Below, piece after piece: positions 1 to 8,282 of a stretch of DNA of 64,000 nt. Source of the stretch: Flintibacter faecis (lineage in GTDB: Bacteria; Bacillota; Clostridia; Oscillospirales; Oscillospiraceae); NCBI RefSeq assembly GCF_014287875.1, contig NZ_JACOPN010000003.1, positions 124,001 to 188,000 of the forward strand. Reading direction: 5' to 3'. The translations under genes were made by a program, and so were the position numbers. Position 1 is the first letter of the stretch. The number at the start of each line of letters is the position of its first letter. The notes below the pieces were generated by a model, which saw only the letters and a list, made by a program, of their open reading frames with translations, did not search any database and was not told where the DNA came from.

Positions 1-754
1 TCGCGCCCTTCTTGGCAAGCACCTCCTTCGCCTCGGCGATGGCCTTCTCGTCGCCGTCGAGAGTAAAGGAGTTGATGCCGATGAGCGCGCCGCCCTTCTC
101 CGCAAGCTCCTTGTTCAGCGCGTCCAGTTCGGAAAGCTCGCCCACGCAGGGATTGCAGGTGGTGAACCAGAAATTCACTACGGTAACGGCGTTGCCGGAG
201 AACAGCTCGTCGCTCTTCACCGTGTTGCCATCCAGGTCTTTCCCTTCAAAGGCGGGGAACTTCTGCATACTGCCGTCGTCGGGAGGGGTGCTCGTGTCGC
301 TGCCCGCGGGCATGCTCATATCGCCGTCCATGGATTTCTGCATGATCTCGGGATACTTCTCTTCCAGCTCGGTCAGCCTGTTTTCAATATTGCTGATCTC
401 CGTGGCTGACTCCTTCAGCCACTCATACTCCTTGTCGGTGAACTGCTCTTTCTCGGTCTCGACGGTATCCAGCAGGAAGTCGCCGTAGTTTTTCCCGTCC
501 TCGATCATGCCCTTGTCAGCCTCCATAAAGACCTTTTCCCACAGCTCGGTCTTTTCCGACAGGATCGCGTTCTCCCGCTCCAGCAGCTCCTTGTGCAGGG
601 CGAGCGCCTCCTCGGCGGTTTTCGGCTCGCCGGTCATGGCGGAGCTGTTGCCGCTCATGTCGCCCATCTTGTCATTGTTCTTCGTGCCGCAGGCGGCTAG
701 AGCCAGCACCATCAGCACGGCAAGCGCCAGTGTAAAAATTCTCTTCCTGTTCAT
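1..754 (-). CDS. TlpA/ResA-like thioredoxin-fold lipoprotein (3' end outside window)
   Basis: An extracytoplasmic thiol-disulfide oxidoreductase is predicted. The visible 251 codons start with a lipoprotein-type signal (MNRKRIFTLAL..., lipobox ending LAAC). A long charged helical linker follows, then a TlpA/AhpC-type thioredoxin fold with FWFTTCNPCVGEL, a CNPC redox centre at about residues 195-198. The C-terminus lies beyond the window. Its ATG overlaps the stop of the upstream polyferredoxin gene by four bases (ATGA), so the two are probably translationally coupled. With the membrane polyferredoxin and the CXXC mini-protein it likely moves electrons or disulfides across the membrane. The redox partner is unknown. 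The long linker between lipobox and fold is longer than in typical ResA. Confidence 0.85.
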   Translation of the reverse strand, partial: MNRKRIFTLALAVLMVLALAACGTKNNDKMGDMSGNSSAMTGEPKTAEEALALHKELLERENAILSEKTELWEKVFMEADKGMIEDGKNYGDFLLDTVETEKEQFTDKEYEWLKESATEISNIENRLTELEEKYPEIMQKSMDGDMSMPAGSDTSTPPDDGSMQKFPAFEGKDLDGNTVKSDELFSGNAVTVVNFWFTTCNPCVGELSELDALNKELAEKGGALIGINSFTLDGDEKAIAEAKEVLAKKGA

Positions 755-1626
755 TTTGATTCCTCCATCGTTGTTTTCTTTGTTGTTTCTTTCCCGTTGC
801 CGAAGCCGTAACGGAAGCACACGGCGTTCGTCGGACAGGCGCGGATGCACATTCCGCAGCGGATGCACTCGGTATGGTTGGGGGTCCTGGTCACATCCAC
901 GTCCATCTTGCAGGCCTTGGCGCATTTGCCGCAGGAAATGCACTTATTTTCGTCCACCTTCATCTGGAAGAGGGACACCTTGTTGAACAGCGCGTAGAAT
1001 GCGCCAAGCGGGCAGAGCCACTTGCAGAAAGGGCGGTAGAACACCACGCTCAGTGCGATCACCGTCAGCAAAATGCCGAGCTTCCAGGTGAAGAGCCTGC
1101 CCAGGGCCGCCCGGATGCCAGAGTTGGCAAGGGACAGCGGGATGGCCCCCTCCAGCACCCCCTGGGGGCAGAGGTATTTGCAGAAGAACGGGTCGCCCAT
1201 GCCCACATCGTTCACCAGGAACGCCGGCAGCAGGAACACCATCACCAGCAGTACAACGTACTTCAGATAGGTCAGGGGCCTGAGCTTCTTTGTGGAGAGC
1301 TTCTTTGTCGGGATCTTATGCAGCAGCTCCTGGAACCAGCCGAAGGGACACAGGAAGCCGCAGATAAAGCGCCCCAGCAGCACCCCCAGCAGGATGAGAA
1401 AGCCTGTGATATAATAGGAGAAGCTGAACTTGGACGAGCCCACCACCGCCTGAAACGCCCCGATGGGGCAGGCCCCGGACGCTGCCGGGCAGGAATAGCA
1501 GTTCAGCCCCGGCACGCAGACGGTCTTCCCTGCCCCCTGATACAGCCCGCCCTTGAGAAAGTTGGGCAGGTGCAGGTTTGTCAGCAGCGTCGCACCCGCC
1601 TGAATCCAGCCCCGGAAGCGGGACAT
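751..1626 (-). CDS. NapH/NosR-like membrane 4Fe-4S polyferredoxin
   Basis: This is a COG0348-type membrane-bound electron carrier of about 291 aa. Several hydrophobic segments alternate with cysteine motifs: CYSCPAASGACP near the N-terminus, two CxxxCP motifs (FLCPFGW and LCPLGAF types), and two C-terminal ferredoxin motifs (CISCGKCAKAC and CIRCGMCIRACP). It probably passes electrons across the membrane to the neighbouring TlpA-like protein. I chose the ATG at 1626 (MSRFRGWIQ), which is family-typical. An in-frame GTG at 1668 would add 14 residues and overlap the CXXC gene. No strong Shine-Dalgarno decides between them. Confidence 0.85.
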   Translation of the reverse strand: MSRFRGWIQAGATLLTNLHLPNFLKGGLYQGAGKTVCVPGLNCYSCPAASGACPIGAFQAVVGSSKFSFSYYITGFLILLGVLLGRFICGFLCPFGWFQELLHKIPTKKLSTKKLRPLTYLKYVVLLVMVFLLPAFLVNDVGMGDPFFCKYLCPQGVLEGAIPLSLANSGIRAALGRLFTWKLGILLTVIALSVVFYRPFCKWLCPLGAFYALFNKVSLFQMKVDENKCISCGKCAKACKMDVDVTRTPNHTECIRCGMCIRACPTNAVCFRYGFGNGKETTKKTTMEESK

Positions 1627-1651
1627 GGTCTGCGAAACGCCTGAAAACTTT

Positions 1652-1798
1652 TTACCCAATGCCCACACACTCCAGACATAGTTTGATGGCTTTGCTCAGC
1701 ACCGTCGCCGCCTCGCCCCGCCAGACACCGAAGCACAGCATGGCGGCTCCGGCCACCAGCAGCACGATCTGCGCCGCCGTCTTTCTTTCCCAATTCAA
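1652..1798 (-). CDS. 48-aa CXXC membrane mini-protein (CD1871A-like)
   Basis: The frame encodes one membrane helix (about residues 10-27) and ends in LCLECVGIG, giving a CxxC motif near the C-terminus. It starts with TTG at 1798, preceded by AGGGTGAGGA. From memory it matches the small CD1871A family CXXC proteins that accompany NapH-like ferredoxins and TlpA proteins in Clostridia. It is the first gene of the redox cluster and faces the two-component system across a 147-bp divergent promoter region. The two cysteines may receive or donate thiols for the partner proteins. That role is inferred from context only. Confidence 0.7.
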   Translation of the reverse strand: MNWERKTAAQIVLLVAGAAMLCFGVWRGEAATVLSKAIKLCLECVGIG

Positions 1799-1829
1799 AT
1801 ATCCTCACCCTTTCCGATGTTCTGCCCCC

Positions 1830-1862
1830 ATCATAGCGCGGGGGAGTTAAAGTCTCTGTTAA
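1830..1862 (-). promoter_or_regulatory. Redox-cluster promoter with response-regulator direct repeats
   Basis: On the minus strand a TATGAT -10 (1830-1835) lacks a good -35. The -35 position is flanked by two GTTAA direct repeats starting 12 bp apart (1846 and 1858), with an inverted CTTAAC at 1872-1877. Such spacing suits tandem OmpR-family binding, so activation by the divergent response regulator is likely. Confidence 0.45.
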
Positions 1863-1895
1863 GAACGAAAACTTAACGCAAACCTTATCTATTTT

Positions 1896-1904
1896 TGCTA
1901 TAAT
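1896..1904 (+). promoter_or_regulatory. Extended -10 promoter of the two-component system
   Basis: TGCTATAAT forms an extended -10 (TG at 1896-1897, TATAAT at 1899-1904) about 40 bp before the response-regulator ATG. No consensus -35 is seen. The GTTAA repeats lie upstream, which suggests autoregulation. Confidence 0.55.
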
Positions 1905-1945
1905 GAAAACAACACAAAAACGGAGAAATAAAAAGGAGGGCTCTC

Positions 1946-2623
1946 ATGCACCTTTTAGTAATTGAAGATGAGCGCGCCCTGTGCGAGACCATCGCCCGCA
2001 GTCTGCGGCATCTGGCCTACAGCGTGGACTGCTGTTATGACGGGGAAAAAGCGCTGGAGCTGATCGCTGTTGAACAATACGACCTGATCTTGCTGGATCT
2101 GAATCTGCCGGGGAAGGACGGCATGACGGTGCTGCGCACCCTGCGGCAGACCGACCGGGAGACAAAGGTGCTGATCCTCTCCGCCCGGGGCGAGGTGGAG
2201 GACAAGGTGGAGGGATTGGATGCCGGGGCCAACGACTACCTGGCAAAGCCCTTTCACCTGGCCGAGCTGGAGGCCCGCATCCGCAGTCTGACCCTGCGGC
2301 AGTTCACCCAGCGGGACGTGCTGCTGACCTGCGGCGGCCTGTGCTTCGACACCCGCTCCCGCGCCGCCGCCGCCAACGGGCAGCCGCTGACGCTGACTCG
2401 CAAGGAGACGGGTATCCTGGAGTACCTGATGGTGCATCAGGGGCGGCCGGTGAGTCAGGAGGAGCTGATGGACCACGTCTGGGACAACAGCGTGGACAGC
2501 TTCAGCAACTCCATCCGGGTCCACATCTCCGCCTTGCGGAAAAAGCTCCGTGCCGCGCTGGGCTATGACCCCATCCGCAACCGCATCGGTGAGGGCTATC
2601 TGATGGGAGGCGAGGAGGGATGA
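1946..2623 (+). CDS. OmpR-family response regulator
   Basis: This 225-aa protein has a receiver domain (residues 1-115) with phospho-acceptor D51 in LLDLNLP, the acidic pair ED at 7-8, and K near 101 in YLAKPF. A winged-helix OmpR/PhoB DNA-binding domain follows (about 128-222). A strong AAGGAGG precedes the ATG. Its stop overlaps the kinase start (ATGA), so they form one two-component operon. The divergent redox cluster shares its promoter region and is the obvious candidate target. The signal is unknown. Confidence 0.93.
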   Translation: MHLLVIEDERALCETIARSLRHLAYSVDCCYDGEKALELIAVEQYDLILLDLNLPGKDGMTVLRTLRQTDRETKVLILSARGEVEDKVEGLDAGANDYLAKPFHLAELEARIRSLTLRQFTQRDVLLTCGGLCFDTRSRAAAANGQPLTLTRKETGILEYLMVHQGRPVSQEELMDHVWDNSVDSFSNSIRVHISALRKKLRAALGYDPIRNRIGEGYLMGGEEG

Positions 2624-3753
2624 ATCGCCTGTCCCTGCAGTGGCGCATCACGCTGATGACCGTCCTGCTCATCGGTATCACCTGCGTCGCCATGAATCTG
2701 CTGCTGTGCTATTCCGGCATGTACTATATGGACACCATTGTGGACACCTTGCAGGGCGGCCCCCTTGTGGTTCAGGGGGAGGCAGCGGCGAGCTTTGACC
2801 CGCAGCTTCTCACCCCCGATGACGGCCTGACCATCATCGTTGACGGGGCGCAGGGGCGCTTTCGGGCGACCAACTGGTATATCACCGCGGCGGTGACGGC
2901 GCTGAGCGGCATCCTGGCCTATTTCGTCAGTGGGCACGCCCTAAAGCCCCTGCGCAGCTTTGCCGCACAGGTGGAGAAGGTACAGCTGAACAATCTGGCG
3001 GATATGGAGATCAACGAGGATGTCCTTTCGGAGTTCCGGCAGCTGAGCCGCTCCTTCAACCAGATGCTGCAGCGGCTGAACAACGCCTTCGCCGCCCAGC
3101 GGCAGTTCACCGGAAACGCCGCCCACGAGCTGCGCACCCCGCTGGCGCTGATGCAGGCGCGGTTGGAGCTGTTTTCCGCGGAGCATCCCGACGTACCTCC
3201 AGAGGCGGCGGAGTTTCTCGCCCTGCTGCGGGAGCAGACAGAGCGGCTGACCCAGATGACCAAGACCCTGCTGGAGATGAGCAATCTGCAGCAGGTGGCC
3301 CGGAACGAGCACATCCAGCTTGCACCCATGATCGAGGAGATCTTCACAGACCTGGCCCCGCTGGCGGAGAAGCGGAATATCGCGCTGGCGGCGGAGGGAG
3401 ACGGGCGCATGACTGGCAGCGACGCGCTGATCTACCGTCTGCTCTTCAATCTGACGGAGAACGCCGTGAAATACAACCGCCCCGGCGGCTCTGTGCAGGT
3501 CACTGTCACCCAGGAGACGGAAAAGCTCCTGATCCGTGTTTCCGATACTGGCTGCGGCATCCCGGCGGAATATCAGCAGAGCGTCTTCCAGCCCTTTTTC
3601 CGTATCGACAAGTCCCGCAGCCGGGAGTACGGCGGCGCGGGGCTGGGGCTCTCGCTGGTATGGGAGATCGTGGGCCTCCACGGCGGTTCTGTCCGGGTGG
3701 AGGACAGCGGTGAGAGGGGAACCACCATCGCCGTGGAGCTTCCGGTGCAATAA
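2620..3753 (+). CDS. Sensor histidine kinase
   Basis: A membrane HisKA/HATPase kinase of 377 aa. TM1 spans about 9-31 and TM2 about 86-104. The extracytoplasmic loop between them is only about 55 residues, so ligand sensing may be within the membrane or redox-linked. A HAMP-like linker leads to the H-box AAHELRTPL with phospho-acceptor H169. The ATP-binding domain has the N-box NLTENAVKYN, DTGCGIP and GGAGLGLSLV. It overlaps the response regulator gene by four bases. A 10-bp inverted repeat without a T-run (3756-3789) lies just downstream. Confidence 0.93.
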   Translation: MNRLSLQWRITLMTVLLIGITCVAMNLLLCYSGMYYMDTIVDTLQGGPLVVQGEAAASFDPQLLTPDDGLTIIVDGAQGRFRATNWYITAAVTALSGILAYFVSGHALKPLRSFAAQVEKVQLNNLADMEINEDVLSEFRQLSRSFNQMLQRLNNAFAAQRQFTGNAAHELRTPLALMQARLELFSAEHPDVPPEAAEFLALLREQTERLTQMTKTLLEMSNLQQVARNEHIQLAPMIEEIFTDLAPLAEKRNIALAAEGDGRMTGSDALIYRLLFNLTENAVKYNRPGGSVQVTVTQETEKLLIRVSDTGCGIPAEYQQSVFQPFFRIDKSRSREYGGAGLGLSLVWEIVGLHGGSVRVEDSGERGTTIAVELPVQ

Positions 3754-3871
3754 ATTTCCGGGCAGGCCCCGTCTCGGCTCTGCCCGGAACAGCATCTCCC
3801 CTGCCCGCCCGACTCGCGCTGACATTCCCATCCGCGTTCAACCAAACAATTCATGCTCGGAGGTGTACCCC

Positions 3872-4441
3872 ATGACCCATACCCAGTATTATCACTCCCC
3901 CCTGGGCAGCATCCTGATCGCTGCCGATGAGGTCGGCCTCACCGGCCTGTGGTTCCACGGACAGAAGTATTCCGCCGATACCCTCCCCCAGGAGCATATC
4001 CAGAAGGAGACCGCCACTCTGGCAGAGGTCAAGCGGTGGCTGGATATCTATTTCTCCGGCAGAGAACCCGATTTTCTGCCGCCCCTCCACCCCCTGGGCA
4101 CTCCCTTCCGTCGGGCGGTGTGGGAGCTGCTGCTGCAGATCCCCTATGGCCGCACCGTCACCTATGGCGAGCTGGCCCGGCGCTTGGCGGCCGAACAGGG
4201 GCTGGTTCATATGTCCGCCCAGGCCGTGGGCGGCGCGGTGGGCCACAACCCCATCTCCATCCTCATTCCCTGCCACCGGGTGGTGGGTTCCGGGGGCAAC
4301 CTCACCGGCTATGCCGGGGGCATCGACAAAAAAGTCCGTCTGCTGGAGTTGGAAGGAACGGATATGGCCGGTCTGTTTCTGCCAAAGCCCGGCACCGCCC
4401 TTTCCTATTCAGACGCTGCTCCTCCTCTCTCTGGAGCCTGA
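3872..4441 (+). CDS. ogt: Methylated-DNA--[protein]-cysteine S-methyltransferase
   Basis: This suicide DNA-repair enzyme transfers the alkyl group from O6-methylguanine to its own cysteine. The 189-aa protein has the N-terminal MGMT-like domain and the catalytic motif PCHRV with C134. The preceding helix-turn-helix segment (FRRAVWELLLQIPYGRTVTY) and the downstream GYAGG match the family. The ATG at 3872 follows GGAGG 12 bp upstream. The C-terminal tail of about 25 residues beyond the usual end is proline/serine-rich. It appears monocistronic, with a bidirectional terminator after it. Confidence 0.93.
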   Translation: MTHTQYYHSPLGSILIAADEVGLTGLWFHGQKYSADTLPQEHIQKETATLAEVKRWLDIYFSGREPDFLPPLHPLGTPFRRAVWELLLQIPYGRTVTYGELARRLAAEQGLVHMSAQAVGGAVGHNPISILIPCHRVVGSGGNLTGYAGGIDKKVRLLELEGTDMAGLFLPKPGTALSYSDAAPPLSGA

Positions 4442-4467
4442 GACACCCTGGTATGCCCCCGGAAACA

Positions 4468-4503
4468 GCCCAAGGGCCGCTGCAAAAACAGCGGCCCTTG
4501 GGC
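4468..4503. terminator. Bidirectional terminator between ogt and the sugar-acid operon
   Basis: A perfect 15-bp stem (GCCCAAGGGCCGCTG and its complement) with a CAAAAA loop separates the convergent genes. It is followed by TTTGCTTTCTTT on the plus strand. Confidence 0.85.
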
Positions 4504-4518
4504 TTTGCTTTCTTTCTG

Positions 4519-5550
4519 TTATCTCTGCACCCGGCCGGAGCCGTCCCCGGCCACCAGGCGCTTGACCTCGTCGGCGGTGGACAGGTTGAAGTCCATCTCC
4601 ATGGTCTGCTTCAGACAGGAGGCCGCAGCGGCGTACTCGATGGTCTCCTGGGGTCCGTAGCCGTTCATCACGCCGTACAGCAGCCCGGCGGTGAAGGAGT
4701 CGCCCCCGCCCACCCGGTCCACCAGGTGGACCATGTACTGGCGGGAGAAATAGGGCTGGCCGCCGGTGTACAGCATGGCGCTCCACTCGTTGTCCGAGGC
4801 GCTGATGCTCCGCCGCAGGGTGACGGCTACCATCTTGGTGCCATAGGTCTGGCAGATCTGCTCGGCCACATCCACATAGCCCTCCCGGTTCAGCTTGCCC
4901 TGGGTCACGTCGGTATCCCGGGCCTTGATGCCCAGGACCTTTTCCGCATCCTCCTCGTTGGCCACCAGAATGTCGATGTAGGGCATCAGCTGGGTCATGC
5001 AGGCCTTGGCCTCCGCCTCGGTCCACAGGTTCTTGCGATAGTTCAGGTCGCAGCTGATGGTCAGCCCCATCTCCTTGGCCTTTTTGCAGGCCTGGATGCA
5101 CACCTGGGGGATGGTCTTGCTCAGGGCGGGGGTGATGCCCGTCATGTGGAAGTTGCTGGCCCCGGCAAAGATGGCCTCCCAGTCAAAGTCCTCATAGGAG
5201 CACTGGGCGATGGAGGAGTATTTCCGGTCGTACACCACCTTAGAGGGCCGCTGAGAGGCCCCCTTCTCCACATAGAACACGCCCATGCGCTCGCCGCCAT
5301 AGGCGATGTGGCCGGTGCCCACGCCGAACTTGCGCAGCTGGGCCACGCCGGCGGCGGCGATGTCGTTTTCGGGCAGACGGGTGACAAAGTCGGTGTCCAT
5401 GCCCATCATAGCCAGGGAGACGCACACGTTGGCCTCCGCCCCGGTGTAGTTGACCAGAAAGCGGTCCGCCTGGAGAAAGCGCAGATAGCCCTCCGGGTTC
5501 AGTCGGAGCATATAGTCTCCGAAGCCTACCATTTTTTTCATTTCGCTCAT
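4519..5550 (-). CDS. kdgK: 2-keto-3-deoxygluconate kinase (PfkB family)
   Basis: A 343-aa ribokinase/PfkB-family sugar kinase predicted to phosphorylate 2-keto-3-deoxygluconate (or a related keto-acid) to the substrate of the KDPG aldolase in the same operon. It shows GAEANVCVSLAMMG (signature 1 region), GVFYVEKG, and the anion-hole motif DRVGGGDSFTAGLLYG with the catalytic Asp. It is the last gene of the operon, six bases after dhaL. Exact substrate is inferred from operon context. Confidence 0.85.
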   Translation of the reverse strand: MSEMKKMVGFGDYMLRLNPEGYLRFLQADRFLVNYTGAEANVCVSLAMMGMDTDFVTRLPENDIAAAGVAQLRKFGVGTGHIAYGGERMGVFYVEKGASQRPSKVVYDRKYSSIAQCSYEDFDWEAIFAGASNFHMTGITPALSKTIPQVCIQACKKAKEMGLTISCDLNYRKNLWTEAEAKACMTQLMPYIDILVANEEDAEKVLGIKARDTDVTQGKLNREGYVDVAEQICQTYGTKMVAVTLRRSISASDNEWSAMLYTGGQPYFSRQYMVHLVDRVGGGDSFTAGLLYGVMNGYGPQETIEYAAAASCLKQTMEMDFNLSTADEVKRLVAGDGSGRVQR

Positions 5551-5556
5551 CTCTCC

Positions 5557-6192
5557 TTATTTCACGATGCCGTCGTACAGTCCCTGCACCAGCAGCATCC
5601 CGGCGGTGGCCCCCTGGTCCTCGGTGCCCAGGGCCTTGGCGGCGAACACCGCCGCCTTGCCATACTTGGGCTTCATGTCCTTGGTGGCCTCCAGTCCGGC
5701 CTTGGCCCCCTCCAGGGCGGCCTTGGCGGTGTCAGCCAGACCGGCCCCGGCAGCGGCGGCCTTCTCCGCCGCCTCCGCGGCGGGGTGGATCGCATCCAGC
5801 ACGGTGCGGTCGCCGGGGGCGCACTTGCCCCGCTTGATGATGCCGTCGGCAAAGCCCCGGAGGAATGCCGCATAACCTGCCGCGTCCACCGTCTCCTTGC
5901 CCACCAGGCGCTTGCCGCCCTCCATCCAGCCGGAGGACATGAGCGTGCCCATGGTGGAGGGCACCACACCGGACATCTTCATGCCGGACTTGGACAGCCG
6001 CTTGCCCATATCCGCCTCTTCCAGACCGGCATAGAGCTCGGGCAGGGCGCAGTAGCCCTTCTTCATGGTCAGGCCCAGATCGCCGTCGCCCATGCGGGCG
6101 TCCATCTCACACAGGTGGTCGGCGTTGTCCGTCATCACCCGGGCCACAGACTGGAGGATGGCAGTCCAGTCGCTGCTTTTGATCTCGTTCAT
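5557..6192 (-). CDS. dhaL: DhaL-type kinase ADP/ATP-binding subunit
   Basis: This 211-aa all-helical DAK2-domain protein is the nucleotide-binding partner of DhaK. The Mg-nucleotide site MDARMGDGDLG (D31, D36, D38) is intact, and SGVVPSTMGTLMSSG matches the family. In PTS-type systems DhaL is rephosphorylated by DhaM, but no DhaM is in this operon. The pair may therefore use free ATP or borrow a distant phosphodonor. It lies between dhaK and kdgK. Confidence 0.88.
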   Translation of the reverse strand: MNEIKSSDWTAILQSVARVMTDNADHLCEMDARMGDGDLGLTMKKGYCALPELYAGLEEADMGKRLSKSGMKMSGVVPSTMGTLMSSGWMEGGKRLVGKETVDAAGYAAFLRGFADGIIKRGKCAPGDRTVLDAIHPAAEAAEKAAAAGAGLADTAKAALEGAKAGLEATKDMKPKYGKAAVFAAKALGTEDQGATAGMLLVQGLYDGIVK

Positions 6193-6222
6193 GCGATGCG
6201 CTTCCTTTCCTGCTGCTCCCGC

Positions 6223-7215
6223 TTACTTCTGGCAATAGAAGGGGGTGGCCACGGGCATATCCAGCATGGCCCGGGTCTCGTCGTCCAGCTTCATGATGGA
6301 GATGGACGCACCCGCCATCTCCATGGAGGTGGCAAACTCGCCCACAAAGGTGCGGTAGATGCGGATGCCCTTGTCCTCCAGCCGCTGGGACACGCTGTTG
6401 GACAGGATGTACAGCTCCTCGGCAGAGGTGGCGCCCAGGCCGTTGATGAGCAGGGCCACCTCCTCCCCCGCCGCCACGGGCATATCGTTCAGCAGGGTGT
6501 TCAAAGACTCCTCGGCCAGCTCGTCGGCGGTCTTCACCGGGCCGTTCCACACGCCGGGCTCCCCGTGGATGCCCATGCCCATGGCCATCTCGTTCTCCCC
6601 CAGGGTGAAGTTGGCGTGGCCGATCTCGGGGATGACGCAGGGGGTCAGGGCAAAGCCCACGGTGCGGGTGTTGTCCTTGGCCTTCTGGGCGGCGGCCAGC
6701 ACCTCGTCCAGGGTACCCATCTGGGCGGCCTTGGCCCCGGCGCACTTATACATGAAGAAGATACCGGCCACGCCCCGGCGGGCGTTCACGTCCGCATTGG
6801 AGTTCACGTCGTCCGCGCCCACGATGGAGGCGGTCTTGATGTCGTCCATGTCGCACATCTCGGCGGCCATGTCAAAGTTCATGATATCGCCGGTGTAGTT
6901 GCCATAGAGATAGAGCACGCCGGCCCCCGCCTCCACGGCCTTGCTGATCTCGTAGATCTGCTCGGCGCTGGGGGACTGGAACACGCTGCCCACGGCGCAG
7001 CCGTCCAGCAGGTTCTCCCCCACATAGCCCAGGAACAGGGGCAGGTGGCCCGTGCCGCCGCCGGTGATGATGGCGACCTTGCCGGGGACCTTCTTCTTGG
7101 TGCAGTAGCAGCGCAGATCGCCGTTCACATAGCCCACCTGATCCCCGTGGGCCCGATAGATGCCCTGGAGCATATCGTCGGTATACTGAGCGGGATCGTT
7201 GATGATCTTTTTCAT
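6223..7215 (-). CDS. dhaK: DhaK-like kinase substrate-binding subunit
   Basis: The 330-aa protein resembles the dihydroxyacetone-binding subunit DhaK. GGGTGHLPLFLGYVG near residue 52 corresponds to the GGGSGHEP motif, and MGMGIHGEPG carries the substrate-binding histidine (about H217). Differences around the glycine-rich motif (HLPLF rather than HEPAH) hint at a substrate other than dihydroxyacetone, perhaps a four-carbon ketose or sugar-acid product. It is followed by dhaL with a 30-bp gap. The substrate is not determined. Confidence 0.85.
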   Translation of the reverse strand: MKKIINDPAQYTDDMLQGIYRAHGDQVGYVNGDLRCYCTKKKVPGKVAIITGGGTGHLPLFLGYVGENLLDGCAVGSVFQSPSAEQIYEISKAVEAGAGVLYLYGNYTGDIMNFDMAAEMCDMDDIKTASIVGADDVNSNADVNARRGVAGIFFMYKCAGAKAAQMGTLDEVLAAAQKAKDNTRTVGFALTPCVIPEIGHANFTLGENEMAMGMGIHGEPGVWNGPVKTADELAEESLNTLLNDMPVAAGEEVALLINGLGATSAEELYILSNSVSQRLEDKGIRIYRTFVGEFATSMEMAGASISIMKLDDETRAMLDMPVATPFYCQK

Positions 7216-7246
7216 GGGAACTCCTCCTATGCCAAATTTCAGATGT

Positions 7247-8209
7247 TTAAGACTTTTTTACAATGTGGACCGCAAAGCCGCCCACTTCCTCTTCCAGATA
7301 GACGGCCACCAGCTCGCCCTTGGCGTTCACGTTTTTGAACTCCTCCCGGGTGGCGATGCCGTGGGCCCGGAAATAGGCCAGGGCCCGGCGCATGGACAGG
7401 GTGAATACACCGATGTGGCCGAACTTTCCGGGGAAGCGCTGGTTGCAGCACTCCACATAGGTGGCCGCGAAGTTGGAGCGTCCCCCCTCCTTCACCGGCC
7501 AGCCGAAGCAGCGGTTGAACCACTCTGCGGCGCCCAGGCCCTCGTCCTTGCTCTCGCCGTTGATGCCCACATGGGCCAGGGTAAAGCCCAGGGACTTGTC
7601 CACCGCCTTTCTGCACAGGGCCGTGATGCCCGCCCAGTCCTGGGCGTCCACCATGGCGGATGGGGCCATAAAGCTGCCGCCCACGGCGGCGATCTTGTCG
7701 CTGGAGAGATAGTTCTCCAGGTTGTCCATGGTGATCCCGGCGGTGGGGATGAACTGGATGCTGCCATAGGGGCCGCACAGCTGCTTGATGGTGGCCATGC
7801 CGTTCATGGCCTCAGAGGGGAAGAACTTAAAGGTGGTCAGGCCCAGCGCCAGCCCCGCCTCGATCTCGGTGGGGGTGATGCAGCCGGGGACCACGGGCAG
7901 GCCCAGCTCCTGGCAGCGCTTCACCACGGCGGGATTGAAGCCGGGGGCGACGATAAAGTCCGCTCCGGCGGCCTTGGCCTGATCCACCTGCTGGGTGTGC
8001 AGAATGGTCCCCGCACCCACCAGCATGTCCGGGTCGGCGGCCTTGATGGCCTTCAGGCAGTCCATGGCCAGGGGGGCCCGCATGGTCACCTCCAACAGGG
8101 GCAGTCCCCCCGCTCTCAGGGCGGCGGCCACCTGGGGGGCGGTCTCCGGGTCTTTCAGTCCCAATACGGGGATAATGCCGTGGTCCTTGATCACAGATAA
8201 TGCGTCCAT
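7247..8209 (-). CDS. eda: KDPG/KHG aldolase with C-terminal VOC-like extension
   Basis: Residues 1-205 form a class I KDPG/2-keto-4-hydroxyglutarate aldolase: catalytic E40 in LLEVTMRAP, Schiff-base K128 in TTFKFFPSEA, GAGTIL near 66 and GCITPTE near 109. The product is pyruvate plus glyceraldehyde 3-phosphate or glyoxylate. Residues about 210-320 are an added domain beginning with HVGIN. Its spacing and C-terminal EEVGGFAVHIV resemble a glyoxalase/VOC fold (inference). The normal family length is about 210 aa. The ATG at 8209 follows GAAAGGAGC. An open frame upstream to 8395 was rejected because it crosses the intercistronic hairpin. Confidence 0.85.
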   Translation of the reverse strand: MDALSVIKDHGIIPVLGLKDPETAPQVAAALRAGGLPLLEVTMRAPLAMDCLKAIKAADPDMLVGAGTILHTQQVDQAKAAGADFIVAPGFNPAVVKRCQELGLPVVPGCITPTEIEAGLALGLTTFKFFPSEAMNGMATIKQLCGPYGSIQFIPTAGITMDNLENYLSSDKIAAVGGSFMAPSAMVDAQDWAGITALCRKAVDKSLGFTLAHVGINGESKDEGLGAAEWFNRCFGWPVKEGGRSNFAATYVECCNQRFPGKFGHIGVFTLSMRRALAYFRAHGIATREEFKNVNAKGELVAVYLEEEVGGFAVHIVKKS

Positions 8210-8232
8210 ACAAATTGCTCCTTTCAAACAGC

Positions 8233-8270
8233 CGTCTGCGGGCTCCCCACAACACGGCAGCCCGCAGACG
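8233..8270 (-). other. Intercistronic hairpin between tctA and eda
   Basis: A perfect 12-bp stem (CGTCTGCGGGCT and its complement, 14-nt loop) lacks a T-run. It is likely an mRNA processing or 3'-end protecting structure that sets different expression for transporter and enzyme genes. Confidence 0.55.
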
Positions 8271-8282
8271 AGCAAGAGAACA

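Noticed and set aside
3756..3789. Inverted repeat after the histidine kinase as a terminator
   Set aside because: The 10-bp stem is perfect but has no T-run, so it was noted only within the kinase entry.
3949..7338. A 1129-codon open frame on the plus strand
   Set aside because: It is antisense to kdgK, dhaL and dhaK, is rich in His/Gly/Gln/Ala, and has no recognisable domain. GC-rich genes leave such frames open.
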